A DNA stretch of 64,000 nt from CAJQPP01 sp963793465. GTDB taxonomy: Bacteria; Planctomycetota; Planctomycetia; Pirellulales; Pirellulaceae. Below the pieces are notes generated by a model, which searched no databases, was not told the DNA's origin, and was given only the letters and a program-made list of their open reading frames with translations. The stretch's first letter is position 1, and every line of letters begins with the position of its first letter. Positions 55,121 through 63,408 of the stretch are shown here, piece after piece. Where the stretch lies: assembly GCA_963793465.1 (NCBI GenBank), contig CAWCAJ010000003.1, forward strand, positions 372,001 to 436,000, written 5' to 3'. Both the position numbers and the translations under genes were made by a program.

Positions 55121-55849
55121 GTTCCCAACGCCAGGGTAGGGGTCCCTTGCTGACGCTGCGGGTTGGGATGGAACCAGATGCAGTGGACGGCAGTGCATGC
55201 GTTCTTCGTTCTCTCTGTTCCCTTCTGTTCCCTTCTGTTCCCTTCTGTTCCAATTCCGTCATCCTGTGGATCCAGTCATCCTGTCCTCTCCTCTTTCAAA
55301 ACCGATAGGCAGTCTCTCTTGCCAGTTCCCAACGCCAGGGTAGGGGTCCCTTGCTGACGCTGCGGGTTGGGATGGAACCAGATGCAGGAGACGGCAATGC
55401 ATGCGTTCTTCGTTCTCTCTGTTCCCTTCTGTTCCCTTCTGTTCCAATTCCGTCATCCTGTGGATCCAGTCATCCTGTCCTCTCCTCTTTCAAAACCGAT
55501 AGGCAGTCTCTCTTGCCCGTTCCCAACGCCAGGGTGGGGTCCCTTGCTGACGCTGCGGGTTGGGATGGAACCAGATGCAGGAGACGGCAATGCATGCGTT
55601 CTTCGTTCTCTCTGTTCCCTTCTGTTCCCTCCTGTTCCCTTCTGTTCCCTTCTGTTCCCTTCTGTTCCCTCCTGTTCCCTTCTGTTCCCTTCTGTTCCAA
55701 TTCCGTCATCCTGTGGATCCAGTCATCCTGTCCTCTCCGCTTTCAAAACCGATAGGCAGTCTCTCTTGCCCGTTCCCAACGCCAGGGTAGGGGTCCCTTG
55801 CTGACGCTGCGGGTTGGGATGGAACCAGATGCAGTGAGACGGCAATGCA
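55121..55849 (+). repeat. Tandem array of about 200-base units with a variable decamer tract, family A
   Basis: GTTCCCAACGCCAGGGT recurs at 55121, 55325, 55519 and 55772, so units are 204, 194 and 253 bases, and the fourth is partial. The length changes follow the number of TTCTGTTCCC (or TCCTGTTCCC) decamers: about four, three and nine in units 1 to 3. Each unit also has TGACGCTGCGGGTTGGGATGG, CAATTCCGTCATCCTGTGG and CTTTCAAAACCGATAGGCAG. The short frames that cross it are periodic (CSLLFPSVP) and are not real genes. An inverted copy is at 26363-26655. Confidence 0.92.
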
Positions 55850-55879
55850 GACCGATCGTCTCGCATCCGGGACCACCGC

Positions 55880-55913
55880 AAAAAACCCGCACCGAATCTA
55901 GCGGTGCGGGTTT
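55880..55913 (-). terminator. Rho-independent terminator of the sigma operon
   Basis: CCCGCACCG (55886-55894) pairs perfectly with CGGTGCGGG (55902-55910) across a seven-base loop; on the minus strand six T residues follow (55885-55880). It lies about 100 bases past the stop of the PDZ gene. Because TTT also follows on the plus strand it may act weakly both ways. Confidence 0.88.
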
Positions 55914-56016
55914 CCATGTCGGCACATTCTGGGGGGAGCGAATGGGCCGGTTTCCGGGTGAGAAACGGCCCGCAACACCGTGGCCTGTGTGGCGGACGTC
56001 GCGCCGGGCGAACGAA

Positions 56017-57018
56017 TTACTTGTCCCCAATTTCCTTGCGTAACTCCTTGATCATTTCTCGAAGCTCGGCGATCTCGGCGGCCAGTTTATCCGTGCCGGC
56101 TTGGCCTTCGCCCTGAATCCACCCCGGCAACGCCCGTTGGATTTGTGCCTGTTCGGTCCACAGATTCTGCACACCGGACAGGTCCATGACCGCGCCGGCC
56201 GGCAACTCCGTGTCGCGTTTGCTGGGCTTGACTTCGACATCCAGCTGTTTTCCTTTTCGCAACACCTGCAAACTCATGGAAGCCTCCTGCTTGCCAGCTT
56301 CCTGAATCCGGTCGATCAAGTCTTCCAGTGTCTGCAATTCCTCACCGTTGGCTTGTACCAGAATGTCATGAACCTGAAGGCCCGCTTGTTCCGCTGCGGA
56401 GTCTTCATAGACCTCTTTGACCACCAACCCCTGTTCCAGATCCAGATGCAGCTTCAATGTCTCGTCGATCAGGTCGCAATGGATCCCGATCATGAAGTCC
56501 GTCGGCTGCAATGTGAATTGAATCCGGTCCCTGGCGTCCGGGTCGTTCAGCGATCGCCACAGATTCGTACCCGAGGGCAATTCGTCGAAGCGAAACGCCA
56601 GCAGTCCTTCGGCGTCGCTATCAAAAATCACTTCCTGATTCCCTTGCGGCCCCACCAGAATCGCCCGGCTACGCGTTCGCTTTTCGTCATTGTCGTTCTC
56701 GGATTGCACTTCCACCATGATGTTGCCTTGCCGCTGGGCTTTGCCCTGGCTTTGCAAGGTTGCCAGATCGATGACGTGCTTTTCGCCATCACCGGTGATG
56801 ATCACGATCTGTCCATCCACTTGTTCGACCTGGACCTCGACTTCCTGAGTCGCACCCTGTTGCTGTTTTTGCTTCTGTTTCTTCTGGATCACAATGTTGC
56901 GGGATTCCTGGCTGGTTTCCTGGGCTGGCACCGGGCCCACCAAAACCGCCAACGCCACCACCGTGGTTACCATGTGGCCCAGCCAAGGACCCCCTACCCA
57001 ACGTGAAACTCGTTTCAT
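56017..57018 (-). CDS. Exported PDZ-domain protein
   Basis: This 333-residue protein has a signal peptide from the ATG at 57018 (MVTTVVALAVLVGPVPAQE). A Gln/Lys-rich stretch follows (KKQKQKQQQ). Residues about 205-290 form a PDZ domain: LVVKEVYEDSAAEQAGLQVHD with the following GEEL and DLIDRIQEAGK. The C-terminus (KLAAEIAELREMIKELRKEI) is a short coiled coil. No protease domain is present. It is the third gene after an ECF sigma factor and its anti-sigma partner, suggesting an envelope-stress role in sensing or in binding peptide ends, which is inferred from PDZ proteins such as DegS and RseP. Confidence 0.82.
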   Translation of the reverse strand: MKRVSRWVGGPWLGHMVTTVVALAVLVGPVPAQETSQESRNIVIQKKQKQKQQQGATQEVEVQVEQVDGQIVIITGDGEKHVIDLATLQSQGKAQRQGNIMVEVQSENDNDEKRTRSRAILVGPQGNQEVIFDSDAEGLLAFRFDELPSGTNLWRSLNDPDARDRIQFTLQPTDFMIGIHCDLIDETLKLHLDLEQGLVVKEVYEDSAAEQAGLQVHDILVQANGEELQTLEDLIDRIQEAGKQEASMSLQVLRKGKQLDVEVKPSKRDTELPAGAVMDLSGVQNLWTEQAQIQRALPGWIQGEGQAGTDKLAAEIAELREMIKELRKEIGDK

Positions 57019-57097
57019 CAATGTCTCCTCTATCAGATCTTCTCGGTTCCAAAAAACACGAGTCCCGTCGGGACCGTTCCACTTACTGTTCTTCACT

Positions 57098-57172
57098 GTG
57101 CCGCGGTTTATTGTGCCGCGGTTTATTGTGCCGCGGTTTATTGTGCCGCGGTTTACTGGGCCACGCTTTACT
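57098..57172 (-). repeat. 15-base tandem repeat that carries an in-frame stop in each unit
   Basis: GTGCCGCGGTTTATT is repeated at 57098, 57113, 57128 and 57143 (last base changed), with a degenerate fifth unit at 57158-57172. On the minus strand each unit reads AATAAACCGCGGCAC; the stop codon of the anti-sigma gene is the TAA of the fifth unit, and the others lie in the same frame, five codons apart. Confidence 0.9.
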
Positions 57173-57827
57173 GTCCCATCCTGCGAATCTGCAGCCTCTG
57201 CACCGGCACGATGAACGACCGCCCATCCTGCGAATTGCCCTGCAGGTACTGAATGTCCGGTCGTACCTGATAACCCGCCTGCTGGAACCGTTTCAAGGTG
57301 GCAGGATCCAGCTGCGACAGACGTTGCAACTCTTCGCGGAAACGTGCCTCGTCCTCGTAAATCGGCACATCGAAACTGTCGTTGACCTGCAATCGCAATG
57401 GCTGGCTCACCAACTGGCCGCCGGGCCCCAGGCTTGCCGAAGGGGGTGTCTCAGGTGCGGTTCGAGCCACTGCCGCATCGGGTGCCGGGCCCGGCAGCTG
57501 GGGAACGGGATTGAATCGCAATGCCAGGGACAACACCAGCATCACGCTGGCCGCCGTCATCATGAGTTGGGGGCCGTATTGCATCCACCACACGGATCGA
57601 CGCGGGAACGCAGCTTTCTCTGTTCCGGCCCCCGGGATGGGACTCTCAACGGGACGACGCTGGCGGGTCACGGCCCCGGACCAGATTTGGTCTTCCACAA
57701 AAGCCAGGGCGGTTTCACGCCACAGCTCCGGATGTGACTCTGCCAGCTTCAGGAACTCGGTGCGCTGCGATTCATCCAGTTCGTTGTCCACCATCCGTTG
57801 AATCAGTTGTTCGTAGTTTGCGTTCAT
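57168..57827 (-). CDS. Anti-sigma-factor-like membrane protein
   Basis: The 219-residue protein begins MNANYEQLIQRMVDNELDES, a pattern seen at the start of planctomycete anti-sigma proteins, and has one transmembrane helix at about residues 87-106 (LMMTAASVMLVLSLALRF). A Pro/Ala-rich linker and a periplasmic domain follow. No zinc HxxxCxxC motif is present. A GTG at 57860 overlaps the sigma stop (GTGA) and would add 11 residues; either start is possible. Its place behind the sigma gene is the main ground for the function. Confidence 0.75.
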   Translation of the reverse strand: MNANYEQLIQRMVDNELDESQRTEFLKLAESHPELWRETALAFVEDQIWSGAVTRQRRPVESPIPGAGTEKAAFPRRSVWWMQYGPQLMMTAASVMLVLSLALRFNPVPQLPGPAPDAAVARTAPETPPSASLGPGGQLVSQPLRLQVNDSFDVPIYEDEARFREELQRLSQLDPATLKRFQQAGYQVRPDIQYLQGNSQDGRSFIVPVQRLQIRRMGQ

Positions 57828-57856
57828 GTTTGGTTTCAGGGTTGGTTTCCGATGGA

Positions 57857-58402
57857 TCACGTGGCCTGGCAGAGCAGTTTTCGCAATTGCTTCTTGGCCC
57901 GAATCAAACGGTATTCAATGGTGTTGGTGGATGCCCCCAAGTGGTCCGCCAGTTGTTGGTAGGTCCAATTTTCGGTGTATTTCAAAATCAGGATCTCGCG
58001 TTCCTGGGGCCGCAGCTGTTGCAACGCCTGGTTGACCCGTGTCTGTTGTTCGGTTTTGACCAGCCATTCCAAAGCATCCTGTCCGTCGGATGACTGAACA
58101 AGTGCCAGCTGCTGCAGACGCTCTCGCATCCGCTTTTGCCGGCCGGTCCGGCGATGAAAGTTGATCACGTGTCGCACCGCCAGTCGGTACAGCCAAGGCG
58201 CTACTTTTGCCGGATCGGTGGGCCGCGAATTCTGTCGCAATACCGCCAAGGAGACTTCCTGATACAAGTCTTCCACGACATGGGGATTGTTGATGCGACT
58301 ACGCAGCACACTCATCAACCAACGACGATGCTGGTTCAACTGCTTCGGCCAGTCGATCGCCACCCCCGGCGGAATCGATGTCGTATGTTGGAATGCTGTC
58401 AT
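57857..58402 (-). CDS. ECF-type RNA polymerase sigma factor
   Basis: This 181-residue factor has sigma region 2 (VVEDLYQEVSLAVLRQN, PWLYRLAVRHVINFHRR) and region 4 (LRPQEREILILKYTENWTYQQ, STNTIEYRLIRAKKQL) with no region 3, the ECF layout. The ATG at 58402 gives the usual length; the frame runs back to 58576 with improbable Pro/Ala-rich sequence. It heads an operon with the anti-sigma-like and PDZ genes. It probably controls an envelope-related regulon and perhaps itself. Confidence 0.92.
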   Translation of the reverse strand: MTAFQHTTSIPPGVAIDWPKQLNQHRRWLMSVLRSRINNPHVVEDLYQEVSLAVLRQNSRPTDPAKVAPWLYRLAVRHVINFHRRTGRQKRMRERLQQLALVQSSDGQDALEWLVKTEQQTRVNQALQQLRPQEREILILKYTENWTYQQLADHLGASTNTIEYRLIRAKKQLRKLLCQAT

Positions 58403-58587
58403 GGGCGTCACGGCTTGAGTTGCTGACCCGATAGTCACCGCCCGCGTGGGGATTCGGGCAGGATTGCCGGGATTTTGCAAATTTAATGTTCTGCCCGGGG
58501 AATTTCCGGCCACGGCCTGAGCCGACCCGGCGGGTCGGATTGCCGGCCACCGCCACGATGCCGCAGGCCCAAGCAACCCGGAACCGG

Positions 58588-59196
58588 CTATGGGGGCGAT
58601 AGGGGATCAAACGTGTAGCCAAATGCTCGCAAATCGTCGGCGTAATAGGACTCCGCCTGACGACGGGTCACAGCGTCAAAATACGGTTGATAGGGCCCTC
58701 GTTTCGATACATGCCGGCGGGGCAGCGTTTGCGGCGACAGGCCCAGCTTGTTCAGGACCTGTTCCACATCGTGGTCGTAATTCTCATAGCGACCGATGAA
58801 ATCGGCCTGATCCACGGAGTAAAAGTCATGGGTTTGCGGCAGGGAGTGGTTGCGTATCCGCACTTTCCCGTCGCGTTTGCCGGAACCGTATCCAATCGAC
58901 TCATCGGTTACGATCCCCAGAAATTCGGCCAGACCAATCCCTGGCGTCAAATCCAGAGGCACCTTCCATCCCGTGTCTTCAATCCCTTCGCTAAACATCT
59001 TCCAGGCGGACACCAAGCGGTCAAAGGGATTGCGAACAAAGGCAAAGACAAAGTGCTGCTGCCAGGCCAGCGGCAACCTGCCCGTCACCGGTCCTTCGAA
59101 ACCGCCCCGCAACAGAACTTGACGCAGACTCTGTCCGCCTGTCTTGGGATTGTGGATGAACACACACAGTGGATCGTGAATCAAGAAAGCGGGCAT
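58588..59196 (-). CDS. Sulfotransferase family protein
   Basis: This 202-residue protein has the PAPS 5'-phosphosulfate loop at residues 15-23 (HNPKTGGQS) and the 3'-phosphate motif at 51-60 (FAFVRNPFDR), which together define the sulfotransferase family 2 type. It lacks a signal peptide. The acceptor, probably a carbohydrate, is unknown. It ends about 185 bases before the sigma start, on the same strand, with an intergenic gap that suggests a separate transcript. Confidence 0.88.
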   Translation of the reverse strand: MPAFLIHDPLCVFIHNPKTGGQSLRQVLLRGGFEGPVTGRLPLAWQQHFVFAFVRNPFDRLVSAWKMFSEGIEDTGWKVPLDLTPGIGLAEFLGIVTDESIGYGSGKRDGKVRIRNHSLPQTHDFYSVDQADFIGRYENYDHDVEQVLNKLGLSPQTLPRRHVSKRGPYQPYFDAVTRRQAESYYADDLRAFGYTFDPLSPP

Positions 59197-59287
59197 CGGG
59201 GCAGGGCAGGTGCGGGAGTTGACTCTGAAAAAAACGGACGCATTCTAGTGGACAATGTCCATGCCTGCCGGACCGGCCCAGCGTCTT

Positions 59288-59488
59288 TCAATCTGACGGC
59301 GTGTGCCGGCCCGCTGGCGACGGGCTGGACTCCGCCGGTCGCACCTGCCAGAGGATTTCCAACAAGCGGTCCAGCCGCAGGTAGTAATCTTCCACGACCC
59401 GGATTGCCTGCTGCTACAGCTGGCAGCGTTGTTCGTCGGCAGGCATCAACCCCTCGACACGCCTGAATTCCGCGAGCGGTTGTGACAT
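59288..59488 (-). pseudogene. Possible small gene interrupted by an in-frame TAG
   Basis: The ATG at 59488 opens a 66-codon frame ending at TGA (59290-59288), with one internal TAG at codon 25 (59416-59414). Its translation looks like a real small protein: SQPLAEFRRVEGLMPADEQ, then after the stop QQAIRVVEDYYLRLDRLLEI, an amphipathic helix. A CAG to TAG change would explain the stop. No ribosome site or family is evident, and the rest of 59197-59700 holds nothing else that I can support. Confidence 0.35.
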
Positions 59489-59700
59489 GAATACCCCAGG
59501 AACCGAAACAGCAGTCCGTTCGCGGTATTATGTGACCCGCGGCGCGAACGTCAACATCGCCCCCGTCGCCTTCTCCCGACCCTCGCACTGGCAGTGCCGG
59601 GGCCGATCTTGCTGCATCCCCTGCCGCTTCACCGATTTTCATAGTCACGGCCCGGCGTTTCGATTAGAATCCGGGTGTCTGTTTTGAACGGGGACCAGGC

Positions 59701-60207
59701 ATGAGTTATTCCTATGACTTTTTGATCGATGCCGCGGTAACGCGGGACGAGTTATCCACGTTCCTGAGCCGTATTTGCGATTGGGCGTTACGCGAAAGGG
59801 ATCAGGACGGCTCGCCGATCCATGAATGCGGTGATTTGTTCTGTTACCTGCGGCAACCCGCGACCACCCAGCAGGCCCGCTATGAACGCAACCTGCGTTT
59901 TGCACCGACCTGGCGGGTGGAATGCCATCTCCAAGCCGGCCCTTTCCGGGTGGCCGGCCTGCCGGACCGTCCCACGGATCGTGATCCACAGTTTCGGATG
60001 GCGGAAATGATGCGGTTGCTGGTTCATCACTATGGCTGCAACCTGGCCTGGCTGGACCAGGGTTCCTGCCCCATCCTGTTGAAACGGGATCGCTTGGTAC
60101 TAATCCAGGGGCAACCGTTTGATCGGGACACCTGGACCCAGTACCTGAGTCACATCGTCAGGTCGATGGGGTATCCCTATGACGTGGGACACATGCCGGC
60201 GTTTTGA
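59701..60207 (+). CDS. Conserved-looking protein of unknown function
   Basis: This 168-residue soluble protein starts MSYSYDFLIDAAVTRDELSTF and has no signal peptide or membrane helix. It contains RYERNLRFAPTWRVECHL and a hydrophobic run near PILLKRDRLVLIQ. It resembles a small immunity-type protein of the kind often annotated only as hypothetical; I cannot name a family. Codon use fits the window. It is convergent with the GNAT gene, five bases apart. Confidence 0.65.
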   Translation: MSYSYDFLIDAAVTRDELSTFLSRICDWALRERDQDGSPIHECGDLFCYLRQPATTQQARYERNLRFAPTWRVECHLQAGPFRVAGLPDRPTDRDPQFRMAEMMRLLVHHYGCNLAWLDQGSCPILLKRDRLVLIQGQPFDRDTWTQYLSHIVRSMGYPYDVGHMPAF

Positions 60208-60212
60208 CCTGC

Positions 60213-61181
60213 CTACCCGGTTTCGGGCATGAACGTAGGAAACGCCACCCCCTGCACGGTTTGGTAATCGCCATAGACCTGCACCACGTGCAGCTCGCAA
60301 TTGCGGGCCCCCCATGCATAGGCGGCCTGGACGATCTGGTCGCAATCCACGGGCACCAGAAACACCATCGTGGACCCAGCGCGATGGTTCAACTCGTGCC
60401 GCAGCAAGGCCGTGGCGATCTGCTGGTTGCAGGCCACGCCGGGACCGATCATCTGGGATGCCGGATGGGCAATCGATACGATCCAGCCCTGCAACTGCTC
60501 TTCATGATACAACACCGACACGTGCCAGTACCCGCCCGGGTTACCCACGAACAATTCATAGTCCTGTGGGCGGCAGATTCCCGACACCTGTCGTTCCAGA
60601 GCACCCATGGCGGAAATGTCCTGGCGTGTTGCCTCGCGAATCTGGCCGGCGGGCACGTCTCCGGGCGGGATGCCCAACTCGGGTACCTGCAGCATCAGGT
60701 CCTGGCAGGTCTGACGTGGCACCATTCCGGCTCGCGTGTACAGCGAAAATGAATCCAGGTTCATGGCACTGGACACCAGACGCAGGGGCAAGTCGGCCCG
60801 CTCGGCCACCAGCTTGACCCGCTGCAGCAATTCCCGGGCGATTCCACGTCCAAAGGCGGACGGATGGACATTCATGATGCCCAGTGAGACGTGGGTTGGG
60901 CGGGGATGATAGAAACAGGAGCCGAGGATTTTCTGATCCGATTTCCTGACCGCCAGCAGGCAACAGCCGGGATCGAGGGTTTCGTAGACTTCGCAAAATA
61001 GACGCGTGGACTGCGGGCCAGACTGAAATACCAGACGGTTGCGGTGGGTCTGATACCAGGCATTGGTGGAATCGTGAATCAGCGTCGCCACTTCGTCCCA
61101 CTGATCGCGACGCATCGTTTGTACCCCATAATCGAGGTCTTGGCCGCTGGCCGGCTGGTCAGGTCTGGCAGGTCCCGGCAT
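60213..61181 (-). CDS. GNAT family N-acetyltransferase
   Basis: This 322-residue protein appears to have two GNAT folds. The first (about 20-165) has LGIMNVHPSAFGRGIARELL, where the acetyl-CoA loop R/Q-x-x-G-x-G/A reads FGRGIA. The second half (about 180-320) is a weaker GNAT-like domain without a clear CoA loop. The ATG at 61181 directly follows the DinB stop (TGAATG), so the genes are coupled. Substrate unknown. Confidence 0.78.
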   Translation of the reverse strand: MPGPARPDQPASGQDLDYGVQTMRRDQWDEVATLIHDSTNAWYQTHRNRLVFQSGPQSTRLFCEVYETLDPGCCLLAVRKSDQKILGSCFYHPRPTHVSLGIMNVHPSAFGRGIARELLQRVKLVAERADLPLRLVSSAMNLDSFSLYTRAGMVPRQTCQDLMLQVPELGIPPGDVPAGQIREATRQDISAMGALERQVSGICRPQDYELFVGNPGGYWHVSVLYHEEQLQGWIVSIAHPASQMIGPGVACNQQIATALLRHELNHRAGSTMVFLVPVDCDQIVQAAYAWGARNCELHVVQVYGDYQTVQGVAFPTFMPETG

Positions 61182-61682
61182 TCAGGCACCCGCCGCCGTT
61201 TGACGCACCCAGAAAACGTAATCGGTATCGACCACCGCTGCACCGCACAGGGCTACCAGTGTGACCACTTGTCCACGGTGATACAGCATGTGTCCATGCA
61301 ACTGCATCAGGATGTCTTCCACCCGGGTCTGGTAGTGGCCACCTTCACTGGGCTGATAGTCAAGGGTCTCTGCCAGTCGATCCTCGGTCAGCTCGGACAT
61401 GAAGGCGTCCCAGCGTCCGTACACATCGTCCAGGGTCTCGGGCAACTGCTCCAGGGGAGTATCGATCGGCATCCAGGATGCCGGAGGCAGATCGATGTAA
61501 CCCAGTCGATACAGCCAGAGTTTCCGACAGGCCACGGCGTGTGCGAACTTGTCAACGGCCTTTTGAAAGTGCGACAGGTCCCGCTGCTGGCGGGGCACGC
61601 TGTCCAGCATCTTCAGCAGCTTGACGTTGCAGTCTTTTTCGTAGGCGTACCAACGTTGCAGGCGTGGCGTCATGGTGCTCAT
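61182..61682 (-). CDS. DinB-like four-helix protein
   Basis: This 166-residue protein resembles the DinB/YfiT metal-binding four-helix family: it has KFAHAVACRKLWLYRL in the second helix and QLHGHMLYHRGQV in the third, which give three His candidates for the metal site. Some relatives are bacillithiol or mycothiol transferases. It begins in a four-base overlap with the cupin and joins directly to the GNAT gene. Confidence 0.85.
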   Translation of the reverse strand: MSTMTPRLQRWYAYEKDCNVKLLKMLDSVPRQQRDLSHFQKAVDKFAHAVACRKLWLYRLGYIDLPPASWMPIDTPLEQLPETLDDVYGRWDAFMSELTEDRLAETLDYQPSEGGHYQTRVEDILMQLHGHMLYHRGQVVTLVALCGAAVVDTDYVFWVRQTAAGA

Positions 61683-62035
61683 GTTTCGTGGCCTTCGTTC
61701 GGTTCCAACTGGTAATCTTCACGGCGGGGGTGCCAGATATCGATAATCTGACAGGCGGTTAACGAGCGACCGGAATGGGGCACGTTGCCCGGTATCACCA
61801 GAACGTCGCCGGCTTGCATGGCGATTTTCTGGCCATCCAGTGTCAACTCAAACTGCCCCTGCATCAGGTTAATGATCTGCTCATGGGGATGCATGTGCTC
61901 GGGTACGTCGCAGCCCGCATCGATCGTCCAGTGCACGACCGTCATGGTCTCAGCATGCACCAGCTTGCCTCGGTAGCCCGCAAAGGGTGAAAAGTCGGGC
62001 AGCGAGTGCAGGGGCAGCGGTTGGTAATTCGCCAT
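61679..62035 (-). CDS. Small cupin protein
   Basis: This 118-residue single cupin has the first motif PEHMHPHEQIINLMQGQFEL and the second GDVLVIPGNVPHSG, so the usual His, Glu and His metal ligands are present. It may be an enzyme or a small-molecule sensor. It is the first of three coupled genes (cupin, DinB-like, GNAT). Confidence 0.9.
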   Translation of the reverse strand: MANYQPLPLHSLPDFSPFAGYRGKLVHAETMTVVHWTIDAGCDVPEHMHPHEQIINLMQGQFELTLDGQKIAMQAGDVLVIPGNVPHSGRSLTACQIIDIWHPRREDYQLEPNEGHET

Positions 62036-62153
62036 CGAATTGACTCCGGGAATGACTGTCAGGAAACGGCTGTCGGGCTGTCAATTGCGATCACATTCTG
62101 GGTTAGCGGGTGTCCCTTGTCCAGCAAAGTCCGCATCGGGAGGAGATTTGACG

Positions 62154-62266
62154 AATGGGCAAACCCCTGCGAATGGGCACGCCTCTGCGAATGAGCAAAC
62201 CCCTGCGAAAGGGCACGCCTCTGCGAATGACTGAATGGGCACGCCTCTGCGAATGGGCAACCGCGG
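62154..62266. repeat. 18-base tandem repeats in two alternating versions
   Basis: AATGGGCAAACCCCTGCG and AATGGGCACGCCTCTGCG alternate at 62154, 62172, 62190 and 62208; after an eight-base break (AATGACTG) a further unit stands at 62234 and a partial one at 62252. The array lies just past the end of the nitrilase gene. Frames across it (KPLRMGTPLRM) are periodic and not convincing as genes. Confidence 0.88.
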
Positions 62267-62280
62267 AGATGGGCCAGCCA

Positions 62281-63105
62281 TCAAGCCTGGATCCAGTCGG
62301 CGTACAGTTCCGGTCGGCGATCGCGAAGAAACAACTTCCGCGCATGGCAGTCCTGGACCTCTTGCGGGTCAATCTCACAGTACAGGATTTCATCCGTCCC
62401 CTGACCGGCTCGCGCGAGGGTCCGTCCATCGGGTCCACACACAAAGGACTCTCCGGCAAACGTCAGGCACTCCTCCTCACCCACGCGGTTACAAAGGGCC
62501 GTGAAGTAGCCGTTCTGAAACGCCGCCACCCGCATCTCGGCTTCATACAGCCCCTCAGGCCATTCGTCCACCGCGCCGGCCTGTGGCACGACCACCACCT
62601 CTGCACCGGCAACCGCCAGCGCCCGCATGTACTCCGGATAATGTCGGTCGTAACAAATCGCTACTCCAATCTTGCCGATCCGCGTTTCGTAAACCGGTAC
62701 GCCGCGATTGCCGGGCGCGTAGTACCCCTGTTCATGAAAACAGGGATATTCCGTGATGTGAATCATTCGGGTCACCCCCAGAATCGAACCGTCGGCATCA
62801 ATCACCGGAGAACTGTCAAAGGTTTGACCCTCACTGGATTCAAAGACGTTCAATACCATCACGCAGCCATGTTGTCGGGCGATTTCGCAGAACGGATCCA
62901 CCGTCGGTCCCGGGATCGACACGGCCCGGGCCAGCGCTGCCGCCGTGGCAGGCCGTTGGGGATAGAAGCGATCGAACGCCAGTTCGGCAAAGCAGATCAG
63001 CTCGGCGCCCTGAGCCGCGGCAGTACGGGCGGCCACAATTCCGCGCTGCAGGTTGGCCTGACGATCGGGTGATGCATGCTGCTGGATCAGGGCCAGTTTC
63101 ATCAA
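62281..63105 (-). CDS. Carbon-nitrogen hydrolase family protein lacking the catalytic lysine
   Basis: This 274-residue nitrilase-superfamily protein is close in pattern to N-carbamoylputrescine amidase. The catalytic Glu is E41 (CFAELAF) and the nucleophile C151 (VAICYDRHYPEY). Where the family has Lys in a YRKMHIP-type motif this protein has VTRMIHI, so Met114 stands at the Lys position. The rest of the fold, including GQGTDEILYCEID near the end, is complete. It is intact. Either MMKLAL (63105) or the second Met may be the start. Activity is doubtful without the lysine. Confidence 0.85.
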   Translation of the reverse strand: MMKLALIQQHASPDRQANLQRGIVAARTAAAQGAELICFAELAFDRFYPQRPATAAALARAVSIPGPTVDPFCEIARQHGCVMVLNVFESSEGQTFDSSPVIDADGSILGVTRMIHITEYPCFHEQGYYAPGNRGVPVYETRIGKIGVAICYDRHYPEYMRALAVAGAEVVVVPQAGAVDEWPEGLYEAEMRVAAFQNGYFTALCNRVGEEECLTFAGESFVCGPDGRTLARAGQGTDEILYCEIDPQEVQDCHARKLFLRDRRPELYADWIQA

Positions 63106-63408
63106 TCATGACTCCATGAGTTTTACGGATGGACGGTAACCGGGGTGCCTCCAGTGTAGCGGCAACCGTCGCAGCCCATGTGGCCGGGCCCCAGATCAAC
63201 CCGCCGAATCGGCAAAGTTTACCCGCTTGGCAAACGTCAGCGTAATTGCCCACCCGTCACCGCGATGGAGAGCCTTCTTTTTTGGCACAACCGTTACCGA
63301 TGAAACATATGGATCCGGGCGACTTTTTATCAGAACCCGGGCAACCCGCACGACCCGCGGCTGCTTTGGCTGTGGGCAAACAGGCAGCAAGCAGGGAGAT
63401 CGGACAAA
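63106..63408. other. Divergent intergenic region
   Basis: About 300 bases between the nitrilase (minus) and the zinc-ribbon gene (plus). Short frames cross it without support. GGGAG at 63394-63398 is a possible ribosome site for the next gene. Confidence 0.4.

Noticed and set aside
55351..55804. Frames of up to 145 codons with CSLLFPSVP repeats
   Set aside because: They are translations of the decamer array, which is open in several frames at once.
62154..62266. CRISPR array
   Set aside because: Units are directly joined, with no unique spacers, and no cas genes are in the window.
62155..63072. Plus-strand frame of 305 codons
   Set aside because: It is antisense to the well-supported nitrilase gene and starts inside the 18-base repeat.
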